DNA from: an uncultured Pseudomonadales bacterium
GTDB lineage: Bacteria > Pseudomonadota > Gammaproteobacteria > Pseudomonadales > Cellvibrionaceae
Assembly (NCBI GenBank): GCA_947489425.1
Contig: CANLDL010000001.1
Coordinates: forward strand, 186,001-250,000
DNA length: 64,000 nt
Direction of reading: 5' to 3'
The notes beneath the pieces were generated by a model, which was given only the letters and a program-made list of their open reading frames with translations, searched no databases and was not told the DNA's origin. Position 1 is the stretch's first letter; each line of letters begins with the position of its first letter. Positions 48,644-58,003 of the stretch are shown piece after piece. A program made the position numbers and the translations under genes.

Positions 48644-49525
48644 ATGCTCTTTGGGAATCAATTTAAAAAAATACAAATAGAAACAAGTGGGATAAATATT
48701 AACCTTGTACACGGTGGTAAAGGCTATCCTTTGCTCTTACTACATGGCTATCCGCAAACTCACGCGATTTGGCATAAAGTCGCCCCACTTTTGGCGAATC
48801 ATTTTCACGTCATTTGTCCAGATCTAAGAGGGTATGGCGATAGCTCAAAACCCACTAGCTCGACAGAGCATTATCCTTACTCTAAGCGCGCAATGGCTCA
48901 GGATATGTTTGAGATAATGGAGGCTCTTGGACATAAGCACTTCTATGTGGCTGGCCATGACAGGGGGGGCAGGGTTGTTCATCGAATGGCGCGTGATTAC
49001 CCAGATAATGTGAAAAAAGCCTGTGTAATGGACATCATACCTACATATCATATGTTTAATAATACCGACAAAAATTTTGCTACAGGTTATTACCATTGGT
49101 TTTTTTTGATACAACCCGACGGCTTGCCAGAGCGTATGATAGGCCTTGACCCTGAATATTATTTAAAAGAAAAGCTAAGACGATGGGCTGCCCCTAATGC
49201 TACTTTCTCGGAAGAAGCCGTGGCTGAATATATACGATGTTTTAGTCAACCCGAAGCAATACATTCGTCTTGTGAAGACTATCGCGCCGCTGCAAGTATT
49301 GATTTAGAGCATGACATGGAGGACGAAAATATCAAGATTGAATGTCCACTGTTGGTCTTGTGGGGTAAAAAAGGGTTTGTTCATAAGACATATGATGTAT
49401 TAGATGTTTGGAAGAGATATGCCAAAGAAGTAGAAGGTAAAAATTTAGATTGTGGCCATTTTTTACCAGAAGAGGCTGGCAATGAAGTTGCTAGGGAGCT
49501 GCAAAGTTTTTTTATTGATACATAA
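48644..49525 (+). CDS. Alpha/beta hydrolase, fluoroacetate/haloacetate dehalogenase type
   Basis: A 293-residue alpha/beta hydrolase. The nucleophile elbow is GHDRGGR (Asp106 in place of Ser), with Arg107 and Arg110. Asp130 (CVMDIIPT) is the acid, His272 (CGHFLPEE) the base. The halide pocket residues are also present: His151-Trp152 in GYYHWFF and Tyr213 in EDYRAA. Spacing Asp-to-acid (24) and Asp-to-HisTrp (45) equals that of characterised fluoroacetate dehalogenases. The enzyme is therefore expected to hydrolyse haloacetates, releasing glycolate and halide. I start it at ATG 48644, with GGAGAG five bases upstream. Substrate is inferred. Confidence 0.85.
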   Translation: MLFGNQFKKIQIETSGININLVHGGKGYPLLLLHGYPQTHAIWHKVAPLLANHFHVICPDLRGYGDSSKPTSSTEHYPYSKRAMAQDMFEIMEALGHKHFYVAGHDRGGRVVHRMARDYPDNVKKACVMDIIPTYHMFNNTDKNFATGYYHWFFLIQPDGLPERMIGLDPEYYLKEKLRRWAAPNATFSEEAVAEYIRCFSQPEAIHSSCEDYRAAASIDLEHDMEDENIKIECPLLVLWGKKGFVHKTYDVLDVWKRYAKEVEGKNLDCGHFLPEEAGNEVARELQSFFIDT

Positions 49526-49620
49526 AGTATTTACCGATGGACTCAAATTCCTACAATACTTTATAGTGTTTTGGATTTGTACAGGCAAAAACTAACCACT
49601 TCATCAAATGGACATTTTGG

Positions 49621-50313
49621 ATGTTAATATTCCCTATACATATAAGATATTTATTAATTCTCTTACTAGTAATTTCTTCTAATACTTCTGCCAAAGAAAG
49701 TATATGCTATGGAACTACATCGAATGGAAAACTAGAGGGTGGTGTGCAATTGCCTTCTAAAGGTCGCAACTTTATAGGCTACAGTAGAGTGGCGGCTATG
49801 GCTGGTAGAACCTATGTTCATTCCGCTGTTAAGAATATTATTATTGCTGCTTATAAAGATTTAGAAACAGAGCAGCCCAAAAAGGTCTATAAATACGCTG
49901 AGACAGGATTTTCAGGTGGAGGACAATTCAGGCCTCATAAAACTCATCGCAATGGCTTGTCAGTTGATTTTATGACACCTGTTATTAATGCAAATGATGA
50001 GTCAGTCCATTTGCCTACTCATGTATTCAACAAATTTGGCTACAATATCGAATTTGACTCAAAGGGCAACTATAAGGGTCTTACAATCGATTATGAAGCT
50101 TTGGCTGCACATATTGTGGTTTTGCATAAGCAAGCAAAGAGGTCAGGTAATGATTTATGGCGTGTGATTTTCGATCCCAAATTGCAAGTAAATTTGTTTA
50201 AAACTAAATACGCAGACTATCTTGAAAAGCATATAACATTTTCTAAAAAGCGGTCATGGGTGCGACATGATGAGCATTATCATATTGACTTTGTTGTGGC
50301 ATGCAAACAATAG
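49621..50313 (+). CDS. MepA-like (peptidase M74) exported protein
   Basis: A 230-residue protein with a signal peptide (cleavage near residue 24). The zinc site of LAS-type peptidases is visible as His109-x6-Asp116 (THRNGLSVDF) and His219-x-His221 (EHYHIDF), the layout of penicillin-insensitive murein endopeptidase MepA. MepA cleaves the D-Ala-mDAP crosslink of peptidoglycan in the periplasm. Outside the motifs the similarity is low, so this is a distant relative. It lies in the accessory patch next to the dehalogenase gene. Confidence 0.7.
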   Translation: MLIFPIHIRYLLILLLVISSNTSAKESICYGTTSNGKLEGGVQLPSKGRNFIGYSRVAAMAGRTYVHSAVKNIIIAAYKDLETEQPKKVYKYAETGFSGGGQFRPHKTHRNGLSVDFMTPVINANDESVHLPTHVFNKFGYNIEFDSKGNYKGLTIDYEALAAHIVVLHKQAKRSGNDLWRVIFDPKLQVNLFKTKYADYLEKHITFSKKRSWVRHDEHYHIDFVVACKQ

Positions 50314-50388
50314 CTGTGATTCTTCAATAGGCATTGTGTATTATAGTAGCGGGACAATATATAAACGTTGTAGATAAAATAACAGATT

Positions 50389-50829
50389 ATGCCAAGAGAT
50401 ATTAATGTAATTATCGAGCATAGAGTAGACGGGCTGTGGAAACTAGTTCTACCGATGTTAAAGAATAATTTTTTTAATCATAAAAGGCCTAAAGAAAATT
50501 GGCTAAGCGATTCGATGTATATTGATGAGTACTACCCAGAACTTTTTTATAGTGAGTACAGTCCTGAAATTTGGGAGTTATTCGGGGTTGCTGGAAAGTA
50601 TTCAAAAAATACTAGACCATTGCCAGATGATTGTTGTGAAGAGATTAAAAACTTTTATAAATCATTTGGTAATGAAGCTTTTGATGAGCATTGGCTTACA
50701 TGTATAGATTTTTTAGCTAACGTCAAAAAATATCGCTCTACTTCGAAAGAGGCTTGTCACCTTGCTTTGCGATTGAAGGAATTAGGTGACCCAAATAAAA
50801 TGAGATTAATTTTATGGTTTAGCCAATAA
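50389..50829 (+). CDS. Hypothetical protein
   Basis: A 146-residue soluble, acidic protein with no signal peptide, rich in Trp and Tyr. It ends in a helical region (SKEACHLALRLKELGDPNKM). I see no known motif. It is 75 bp after the MepA-like gene and converges with the pilus ATPase gene. Its reading frame is solid, but the function is unknown. Confidence 0.55.
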   Translation: MPRDINVIIEHRVDGLWKLVLPMLKNNFFNHKRPKENWLSDSMYIDEYYPELFYSEYSPEIWELFGVAGKYSKNTRPLPDDCCEEIKNFYKSFGNEAFDEHWLTCIDFLANVKKYRSTSKEACHLALRLKELGDPNKMRLILWFSQ

Positions 50830-50909
50830 ATAATTAGATATCATCAAGGTGCTTCGAGAAGAGTAGTAATAGAGATGCAAAACAAATATCTTTATATCAG
50901 GGTTGGTAG

Positions 50910-52106
50910 TTACTTGCCTCGCTGAGCTTTTTTTTCTTTTCTCTTTTTAGCCATATCAATGAGTCGCTGTTTGCGGGCCGCATCTTCTGGTGTGGCTTCC
51001 TCTGGGTCATAGTCGCTATCATAAAGTGTATCGTCCCCCGACTGCATCATTAATGATAAGTTGATGCGAGAATCGGCAACTCTAAGAGCTTCCTCGCGGC
51101 GGATAATTTTTTTATTAACCAGCTCACAAAGTACTTTATCAAAAGTTTGACTCTCGTTATCCATCTCACCCATAACGGCTCGTATTTTTTCTGTTTCACC
51201 TTTTGCTATTAGGGTCGATATAAAGTGATTGTTGAGCATAATCTCTGAGACTAAAACACGACCGCCTGCTTCAGAAAAAGCAAACCGCTGAGCAATAATT
51301 GCTACAAGATATTGGGAGAGGTCATGCCTGATTCTATGGTGTTCATTTAAGGGGAATAAATTTAAAAAACGATCGATAGCCTGTGGCGTGTTGTTTGCGT
51401 GTAAAGTAGATAGGCATAAATGCCCGGTCTCAGCAAAGCGCAGCGCATATTTAGCGGTCTCAGTATCTCTAATTTCGCCAATCATAATCGTATCGGGTTT
51501 TTCTCTAAGTGCATACTTTAGAGCGTCTTTGTAGCTTTTTGTATCAATGCCAATTTCGCGCTGGCTAATTAAACACATTTTATGATTGTGCGTATATTCG
51601 ATAGGATCTTCTATGGTTAAAATATGGCCTTCGCAATTGCGGTTTCTATAATCGAGCATGCTTGCCATAGTGGTTGACTTACCAGAGCCTGCTGCGCCTA
51701 CAATCAAAATCAAACCATTTTGTTCGGTTGCCATTTCTTTGACAACATTAGGTATACCAAGATCCTTCAAATCTGGAATTTCATTGCCAATGAACCGGGC
51801 AACGATAGCAGGGTGACCCTTTTGGAAATAAAAGTTTAAACGCACGCGCCCAATTTCTGGAAACTCAACCCCAAAGTCCAGTGCCAAGGCATCGTTAAAA
51901 ATGGATTGCTGTTGCTCTGATAAAATAGACGCCACAATAACTTGTATGCGTTCTGAAGTAATTAATTCATCTGATGCTCGATAATAATTACCGTCGACAA
52001 TAACCGTAGGCTCAACACCAACTGTCACGAACAAGTCAGTAGCATTCTTTAAATACATTAAAGAAAGTAATTCAGATAGCTCGCCAAGTTCGATGGGATT
52101 GTCCAT
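50910..52106 (-). CDS. PilT/PilU family type IV pilus ATPase
   Basis: A 398-residue secretion ATPase. Walker A is GAAGSGKST (137-145), the Asp box is ILTIEDPIEY, Walker B region is IMIGEIRD, and the His box is STLHANN. The N-terminal PAS-like domain is that of retraction ATPases. The C-terminal extension (about 45 charged residues ending in KKRKEKKAQRGK) and the lack of the PilT AIRNLIR motif point to PilU rather than PilT. It powers pilus retraction at the inner membrane. No pilT or other pil gene is adjacent. Confidence 0.88.
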   Translation of the reverse strand: MDNPIELGELSELLSLMYLKNATDLFVTVGVEPTVIVDGNYYRASDELITSERIQVIVASILSEQQQSIFNDALALDFGVEFPEIGRVRLNFYFQKGHPAIVARFIGNEIPDLKDLGIPNVVKEMATEQNGLILIVGAAGSGKSTTMASMLDYRNRNCEGHILTIEDPIEYTHNHKMCLISQREIGIDTKSYKDALKYALREKPDTIMIGEIRDTETAKYALRFAETGHLCLSTLHANNTPQAIDRFLNLFPLNEHHRIRHDLSQYLVAIIAQRFAFSEAGGRVLVSEIMLNNHFISTLIAKGETEKIRAVMGEMDNESQTFDKVLCELVNKKIIRREEALRVADSRINLSLMMQSGDDTLYDSDYDPEEATPEDAARKQRLIDMAKKRKEKKAQRGK

Positions 52107-52351
52107 AAGTCACCATAAGTAAATTTGATGTCATGGCTCTTAGCTGTTTAAGCCAAAATAGACATTGCTTTGTAATACGTATAAGTATTGATTGGGCTAA
52201 ATTTTCATTTTTATAATTGTCTGCAATTTGTACAAATTGCTTAGCTTCATACTATCGAAAAAGACGTAACCGTACAAGGGTCACATTATTGGCGTGATGA
52301 ATGTCTCAATTGAAATGGGTTACTATAGGAATTACGGTTGGGCTAAATGAA

Positions 52352-52390
52352 ATAATTATTAGCATCAGTAGTGCTGATGCTAATAATTAT
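52352..52390. terminator. Long perfect hairpin between pilus ATPase and membrane protein genes
   Basis: Two 17-bp arms (ATAATTATTAGCATCAG and its complement) with a 5-nt loop lie just 16 bp beyond the stop of the minus-strand membrane protein gene. It probably terminates that transcript, although no clear T run follows. The remaining 300-bp spacer (52107-52406) shows no gene. Confidence 0.55.
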
Positions 52391-52406
52391 AGAGAGTTAG
52401 ATAAAG

Positions 52407-53102
52407 CTAAGACGCTGGCAGTTGCTTAATACGGTTATAAAAAGAGGCTAAATACATCAACAAAAATAGTGCCAGCATGCATTCTTTGGTCTCGCCTGAA
52501 CGTATATCTAATATATAGGGTACGGTAGTATCAAATAGCTTATAAGACTTCTCATGTATGCTAACGGCTAGTGCCATGAAGCAAGTGGGAATATTTACAT
52601 AGGTTGGTAGCCACCAATATTTAAATGTATCTGTACCGAGCGATTTACCGCTAATGCGAAGATATAAGGGCACAACAATGGCGACTAGCGCAGCCAGGCT
52701 TAAAACAGCTCGTGGGAACTGGTCGAGCAGCCCAATAGTATTGTGTAAATTAGTTTCGCCTTGGTCGTTAACATTTTGCCAAAGCTCCGGTGTCGCCCAG
52801 CCAAGCCAGTGCTGTCCCCAACTGAGCTCTTCCCCTGCATAATATATGCAACCGAGTAACAACAAACCAATCCATTTTTTGAATATTGGAAATTGAAGTT
52901 TACCTAGATGCGCGTAGCACTTAATTGCTAGAGCTATCGCAAATAGTAATGCTACTACTGTAATGTTCTCCATCACACCTAATTCACCAAAAACATAAGG
53001 ATCTGTCGCTGGGTCAATAAAGCGAGTGACATAGGGGATTAATACGACTGTAATAGGTAGCCACAGCCATAGCCATGAAGGTAAGTCTTTAGGTTGGTTC
53101 AT
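52407..53102 (-). CDS. Conserved polytopic membrane protein
   Basis: A 231-residue protein with about six hydrophobic helices. The middle loop AGEELSWGQHWLGWATPELW then NLHNTIGLLDQ is striking: acidic and aromatic residues next to a membrane segment, a pattern I recall from uncharacterised inner-membrane proteins in proteobacteria. No enzyme family can be named. It lies alone between the pilus ATPase and DUF3047 genes and ends at a long hairpin. Confidence 0.65.
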   Translation of the reverse strand: MNQPKDLPSWLWLWLPITVVLIPYVTRFIDPATDPYVFGELGVMENITVVALLFAIALAIKCYAHLGKLQFPIFKKWIGLLLLGCIYYAGEELSWGQHWLGWATPELWQNVNDQGETNLHNTIGLLDQFPRAVLSLAALVAIVVPLYLRISGKSLGTDTFKYWWLPTYVNIPTCFMALAVSIHEKSYKLFDTTVPYILDIRSGETKECMLALFLLMYLASFYNRIKQLPAS

Positions 53103-53310
53103 AAATATTCTTTATTTATTAATTGGTTAAGAAGCAGGTTTTACAATTTTGGGCCGAGGGCAATCGCGACGATTTGTTAGCGACCTTATTGGCATGATCT
53201 GGGATTGATACTCTCAAGCTATTCCCTAGGCAGGCGGATTATACAGCAAGCCCGCGACCCACATCCAACTTATTATTGCCTAAGCTAAATGAGACCTCGA
53301 AATATTATTT

Positions 53311-54027
53311 TTATTGCTGCGTAAATCGTAAATTGCGATAAAAGGATATAGCATTTGCACCTGTATTGTCGGCATCAGTCATAACGGCAATACCTTTAAT
53401 ACTTTCAATCTCTTCTCCAAACAGTGTTGCTAAATCTTCTCTAAGGTTCCTTTTTTCGGATGTCCACTGTCCTTTTTGGTCTTCTCCGTTTTGTAGTGAC
53501 AGCATCACAACATCGTTTGTGTAAGGATTTTTCCAGTTGCTCAAGGGTACAGAATTACTCGACCATACGTAGGTTAGTGCTCTTGGAAAAATACTCCCAG
53601 CCTTGCTCGCTATAGCAATATAAACACGGGCAGGGAAGTCGTCTCCGTTACGACTATGTTCATTCTTGTGTTTATAGGCATTAGTTATTCTCCAATCCCA
53701 CTGAATAAACGGAGTTTGAGTAAGATCAATATCAGCAATTTTGTACAGCATAGAGGCCGTGGCATTGGTGCTGGCCTTTAGTATTTCACCGTCTTTATCG
53801 TCGTTAATGATTTCATAAGTAGTCGAGCCCGCAAAAACACGCTCCTGCCAACCACTATCGCTGAAGGCGATCTGTTTAATTGCCTGTTGCTCTGCTTGAT
53901 GAGTATGACTAGATTTTGGAGTGTTACTGCAAGCATTTAATAAGAGCAAAAAAATTCCAGCAATGGCAGTTATACGGATCATATTCAATGAGTTATTTCT
54001 CGGTACTTGGTTATTTGTTTTTGTCAT
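53311..54027 (-). CDS. DUF3047 domain-containing lipoprotein
   Basis: A protein of up to 238 residues with a lipobox (LLNAC, Cys about residue 33). The body matches DUF3047: WQERVFAGSTTYEII, FIQWDWRI, DFPARVYIAI, and a C-terminal IKGIAVMTDADNTGANAISFYRNLRF. Its fold resembles carbohydrate-binding jelly rolls, but function is unknown. The start may be an internal ATG at 53982 that gives a shorter leader. It is divergent from prpE, and the palindrome at 54070-54087 lies 43 bp from its start. Confidence 0.8.
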   Translation of the reverse strand: MTKTNNQVPRNNSLNMIRITAIAGIFLLLLNACSNTPKSSHTHQAEQQAIKQIAFSDSGWQERVFAGSTTYEIINDDKDGEILKASTNATASMLYKIADIDLTQTPFIQWDWRITNAYKHKNEHSRNGDDFPARVYIAIASKAGSIFPRALTYVWSSNSVPLSNWKNPYTNDVVMLSLQNGEDQKGQWTSEKRNLREDLATLFGEEIESIKGIAVMTDADNTGANAISFYRNLRFTQQ

Positions 54028-54069
54028 ATTTAATCTATCTATTACTTAATGCTGCTTATTTGATTTCTT

Positions 54070-54087
54070 TATATTGTCGACAATATA
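54070..54087. promoter_or_regulatory. Candidate GntR operator 1 upstream of prpE
   Basis: TATATTGTCGACAATATA is a perfect 18-bp palindrome. Its core TTGTCGACAA fits the TNGT-N-ACNA pattern of FadR-subfamily GntR proteins. It lies in the 289-bp region between the divergent DUF3047 gene and prpE. Confidence 0.6.
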
Positions 54088-54145
54088 TACCAATGTCGAG
54101 TTTTAAGTGGCGTTTTTAATCAGTAAAATCAATTTAATTGTAAAC

Positions 54146-54157
54146 ATTGTCAACAAT
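54146..54157. promoter_or_regulatory. Candidate GntR operator 2 upstream of prpE
   Basis: ATTGTCAACAAT repeats the core of the site at 54073-54084 with one base changed (ATTGTCGACAAT). The two cores are 73 bp apart, about seven helical turns, which would allow looping. Confidence 0.55.
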
Positions 54158-54316
54158 TTATGTTTTAATACTTTACATCCTAGTATGAGTGATTGATGCA
54201 AAGAGTTCGCCACGGATACCGCGCTTACTATAGCGAATGATCACGACAGGAAAAAGCATTACAAAAGATACAGCTAACTAACAACAACTAAATAAGTAAA
54301 ACTAAATAGGTGGGTT

Positions 54317-56218
54317 ATGTCAGGCAACTATAATAAATCATACGCTAAATCTATCTCCGACCCCGAGGCCTTTTGGGGCGATGCGGCAAAGCAAATTCAA
54401 TGGGTCAAACCCTATGAGAAAGTACTCGATGACTCTAGGCCGCCATTTTATCGATGGTTTCGTGGTGGTGAACTTAATACCTGCTATAACGCTGTTGATT
54501 ATCATTGTGAAACTGGCCGAGGCGAACAGCTGGCTATCATCTATGACAGCCCCGTTACCAATACCCAAAAGACATTCACCTATAACGAGCTAAAAGAATC
54601 CGTCTCACGTCTAGCAGGTGCCTTAAAGGCCCAAGGTGTTGATAAAGGTGATCGCGTTATTATTTATATGCCAATGGTAGCAGAGGCTGTGTTGGGTATG
54701 CTTGCCTGCGCGCGTATTGGCGCCGTACACTCTGTTGTATTTGGTGGCTTTGCGGCCAAAGAGTTAGCAAGCCGCATCGATGATGCAGCCCCCAAAGTTG
54801 TTCTCTCTGCCTCTTGTGGTATAGAGCCCACTCGAACAATTGCCTATAAACCTTTGTTAGATGAAGCGATAGAGCTCTCTCACGAAAAACCAAAGGCCAC
54901 ACTAATATTACAACGCGAGCAACTAACAGCCTCGATGATTGAGGGTAGAGACGTTGATTGGCTAGAAGCTGTGAACAGTGCAGAGCCTGCTGATTGCGTT
55001 ACTGTCGCGGCAACCGACCCTCTTTATATTTTGTATACCTCGGGTACCACTGGACAGCCAAAGGGCATAGTACGTGATAATGGTGGTCATGCAGTTGCTA
55101 TGAAATGGACAATGAAAAACATCTATAACATAGAGCCTGGCAAGGTCTATTGGGCCGCATCAGATGTGGGTTGGGTCGTTGGGCATAGCTACATTTGTTA
55201 TGGACCATTACTCAATGGTAATACGACGGTGATTTACGAGGGTAAGCCTGTAGGTACACCAGATCCAGGCAGTTTTTGGCGTGTTATTGAAGAATATAAT
55301 GTCGAGATTCTATTTACTGCACCGACAGCCTTTAGAGCCATTCGTAAAGAGGACCCTAATGGCGAATACATTAAGAAACATGACCTTTCTTCGCTTAAAT
55401 CGCTCTTTTTTGCCGGTGAGCGCTGTGACTCAAATACATTGGATTGGGCTGGCGAGCAACTAGGTGTGCCTGTTATTGATCACTGGTGGCAAACCGAGAC
55501 GGGTTGGGCCATTGCTTCTAATTGCTTAGGGATAGAGGCTTTCCCTATCAAGCCAGGTTCACCCACTAAAGCTGCACCCGGTTACGATGTGCAAGTTCTT
55601 GATGAAGAAGGTAAGCAAGTTACTAATGGTGATATCGGTGCTATTGCTATCAAGCTGCCATTACCTCCTAGCTCACTGGCAACACTATGGAATGCCGAAG
55701 ATCGCTACAAAAGTGCCTATCTTGACCGCTACCCTGGATATTACCTAACCGGTGATGCCGGTATGAAGGACGAAGACAACTACCTCTGGATTATGAGCCG
55801 TATTGATGACGTAATTAATATTGCAGGTCATCGTTTCTCAACGGGTGCAATAGAAGAGGTGCTAGCTGCACATCACTCCGTTGCTGAATGTGCAGTATTT
55901 GGTGTTGCCGATAGCTTTAAAGGTGAGTTACCTGTTGGGCTTGTGGTACTTAAGGCTAACGAAACTATTAGCCTAGAAGATTTACAGACAGAGCTTATTG
56001 CGATGGTACGTGAGCGTATTGGTGCTGTTGCCGCGTTTAAATTAGTGACGCAAGTGAAGCGCTTACCCAAAACGCGCTCGGGTAAAATTTTGCGCAATAC
56101 CATGCGCCAAATTGCCGATGGTAAAGACTGGAATATGCCTGCAACCATCGATGATCCAGCCATTTTAGATGAGATTACGGAAGCTTTAAAAACACTGGGC
56201 TATGCGCAAGCGGGCTAA
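54317..56218 (+). CDS. prpE: Propionate-CoA ligase
   Basis: A 633-residue acyl-CoA synthetase of the acetyl-CoA synthetase type. AMP-binding motifs are YTSGTTGQPKGIVRDNGGH, DHWWQTETGW and the C-terminal PKTRSGKILRNTMR with its acetylatable lysine. The opening YNKSYAKSISDPEAFW and overall length match PrpE, and it heads the methylcitrate cluster. It converts propionate, ATP and CoA to propionyl-CoA. AGGTGGG precedes the ATG. The divergent region upstream holds two matching palindromes. Confidence 0.92.
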   Translation: MSGNYNKSYAKSISDPEAFWGDAAKQIQWVKPYEKVLDDSRPPFYRWFRGGELNTCYNAVDYHCETGRGEQLAIIYDSPVTNTQKTFTYNELKESVSRLAGALKAQGVDKGDRVIIYMPMVAEAVLGMLACARIGAVHSVVFGGFAAKELASRIDDAAPKVVLSASCGIEPTRTIAYKPLLDEAIELSHEKPKATLILQREQLTASMIEGRDVDWLEAVNSAEPADCVTVAATDPLYILYTSGTTGQPKGIVRDNGGHAVAMKWTMKNIYNIEPGKVYWAASDVGWVVGHSYICYGPLLNGNTTVIYEGKPVGTPDPGSFWRVIEEYNVEILFTAPTAFRAIRKEDPNGEYIKKHDLSSLKSLFFAGERCDSNTLDWAGEQLGVPVIDHWWQTETGWAIASNCLGIEAFPIKPGSPTKAAPGYDVQVLDEEGKQVTNGDIGAIAIKLPLPPSSLATLWNAEDRYKSAYLDRYPGYYLTGDAGMKDEDNYLWIMSRIDDVINIAGHRFSTGAIEEVLAAHHSVAECAVFGVADSFKGELPVGLVVLKANETISLEDLQTELIAMVRERIGAVAAFKLVTQVKRLPKTRSGKILRNTMRQIADGKDWNMPATIDDPAILDEITEALKTLGYAQAG

Positions 56219-56248
56219 GTCTTAGAAGTGCTAAAAGAGGTGCGTAAG

Positions 56249-56971
56249 ATGGAATCATCAAATGCTTTTTCGAATGGCATCAGGCGAGGGCACCAGAACC
56301 CCCCCGATACTGATGATGCAATCACTATAGCTGAGAGTGTTTTTAGGCAAATTCGCCAAGCCATTGTTGAAGGCTCTATTCCTACGGGGAGTAAGATCAG
56401 TGAGCCCGAGCTTGCTAAAACCTATGGTGTTAGCCGTGGACCACTACGTGAGGCAATCGGGCGTTTAGAGGCATGTAGCCTTGTCGTGCGTAAGCCCAAT
56501 GTTGGCGCACGTGTGATGACAATGAGTAGCGAACAACTTATTGATATTTATTATGTGCGTGAGGCTTTAGAAGGTATGGCTGCACGTCTTGCAGCAACAC
56601 AAATGAGTGATGCAGAGATCGACAAATTACGCGAGTTGTTGAGTATGCATGGTAGCGAAATAGAGCAAGAGCATGGGCAGGCTTACTTCCAAAAAGAAGG
56701 TGATCTGGATTTTCATTACAGAATTATCACAGGTAGTAAGAATGAACGCTTAATTAACCTGTTATGCAATGACCTTTATTACCAAATGCGACTTTATCGC
56801 TATCAGTTTGGTATGCGCAGTCGACGAGTGCCTAGAGCTTATAACGAGCACGAATATATCGTCGATGCGATTGCTAATCGAGATGGGGAGATGGCAGAGC
56901 TGTTGATGCGCTCGCATATCCGCTCGTCACGCAAGAACATAGAGCAGATGCTAAAAGAAAGAAGCACTTAA
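56249..56971 (+). CDS. GntR-family (FadR subfamily) regulator of propionate genes
   Basis: A 240-residue regulator. The winged helix at about residues 25-95 includes ISEPELAKTYGVSRGPLREAIGRLEACSLV, and the C-terminal half is an FCD ligand domain with acidic and histidine metal ligands (DLDFHYRII, NEHEYIVDAI, LLMRSHIRSS). It lies between prpE and prpB, the place of the GntR-type propionate regulator in Shewanella-like clusters. The effector is probably 2-methylcitrate or a related acid. I use the ATG at 56249 with GAGG eight bases upstream, not the GTG at 56228. Confidence 0.87.
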   Translation: MESSNAFSNGIRRGHQNPPDTDDAITIAESVFRQIRQAIVEGSIPTGSKISEPELAKTYGVSRGPLREAIGRLEACSLVVRKPNVGARVMTMSSEQLIDIYYVREALEGMAARLAATQMSDAEIDKLRELLSMHGSEIEQEHGQAYFQKEGDLDFHYRIITGSKNERLINLLCNDLYYQMRLYRYQFGMRSRRVPRAYNEHEYIVDAIANRDGEMAELLMRSHIRSSRKNIEQMLKERST

Positions 56972-57042
56972 AGCGCTAAGCAAGATGACATGATCAAAAT
57001 TTAGTAAATAGTAAAAAGTCGATACAAAAGTAGAGAATACAT

Positions 57043-57930
57043 ATGAAATCACAATCTCCCGGACAGCGTTTTAGGCAAGCGATCCAAGATGAGCATCCAT
57101 TACAAGTGGTGGGTGCTATTAATGCATATTCTGCAAAACTTGCAGAAGCCTCTGATTATAAAGCACTTTATATTTCTGGTGGTGGGGTCGCAGCATCTTC
57201 TTGCGGTATTCCAGACCTTGGTATTACTTCACTTGAGGATGTCCTCATTGATCTTCGACGTATTACCGATGTAACAGAATTACCGGTACTAGTAGACATC
57301 GACACAGGTTGGGGTGGTGCTTTTAATATTTCCCGTACCGTTAGATCTATGGAAAAAGCAGGTGCAGCGGCAGTGCATATTGAGGATCAAGTGGCTCAAA
57401 AGCGCTGTGGACATCGCCCCAATAAAAGCATTGTCCCCGAGAGCGAGATGGTTGATCGTATTAAAGCGGCAGTTGATGCTAAAACTAACTCTGATTTTGT
57501 CGTTATGGCGCGTACCGATGCTTTGGCTGTGGAGGGTATGCAGTCGGCTATTGACCGCGCTTGCGCTTGTGTTGAGGCAGGAGCCGATATGATCTTCCCA
57601 GAGGCCATGACAGAGCTTAGTCAATATAGAGAGTTTGTTGAAGCCGTTAAAGTACCTGTGCTTGCCAATATTACCGAATTTGGCTCGACCCCATTATTCA
57701 CTACCGATGAGCTGGCTAGCGCTGGTGTTAGCATGGCCTTGTATCCACTCTCTGCTTTCCGTGCACAAAGCCGTGCAGCACTAAACGTGTATCAATCACT
57801 ACGAGAGAAGGGTACTCAGCAAGAGGTTATCGACATCATGCAGCCGCGCATGGAGTTATACGATTATTTAGGCTATCACGAATACGAACAAAAGCTCGAT
57901 AGCCTATTTGAACAAGGCTCAAAATCTTAA
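57043..57930 (+). CDS. prpB: 2-methylisocitrate lyase
   Basis: A 295-residue isocitrate-lyase superfamily enzyme. The active-site cysteine loop KRCGHRP follows EDQVAQ, and [25 protein letters not shown] and [12 protein letters not shown] hold the metal and substrate residues. It cleaves 2-methylisocitrate into pyruvate and succinate, the last step of the methylcitrate cycle. Its length is that of PrpB rather than the longer AceA. It is 71 bp after the regulator gene. Confidence 0.95.
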   Translation: MKSQSPGQRFRQAIQDEHPLQVVGAINAYSAKLAEASDYKALYISGGGVAASSCGIPDLGITSLEDVLIDLRRITDVTELPVLVDIDTGWGGAFNISRTVRSMEKAGAAAVHIEDQVAQKRCGHRPNKSIVPESEMVDRIKAAVDAKTNSDFVVMARTDALAVEGMQSAIDRACACVEAGADMIFPEAMTELSQYREFVEAVKVPVLANITEFGSTPLFTTDELASAGVSMALYPLSAFRAQSRAALNVYQSLREKGTQQEVIDIMQPRMELYDYLGYHEYEQKLDSLFEQGSKS

Positions 57931-58003
57931 GTTATTAGTTACTTTTGTGGCTAAATGAACATTATTTTTATCTACTTATATTTATGAAAAAGGAGCACAC
58001 ACT

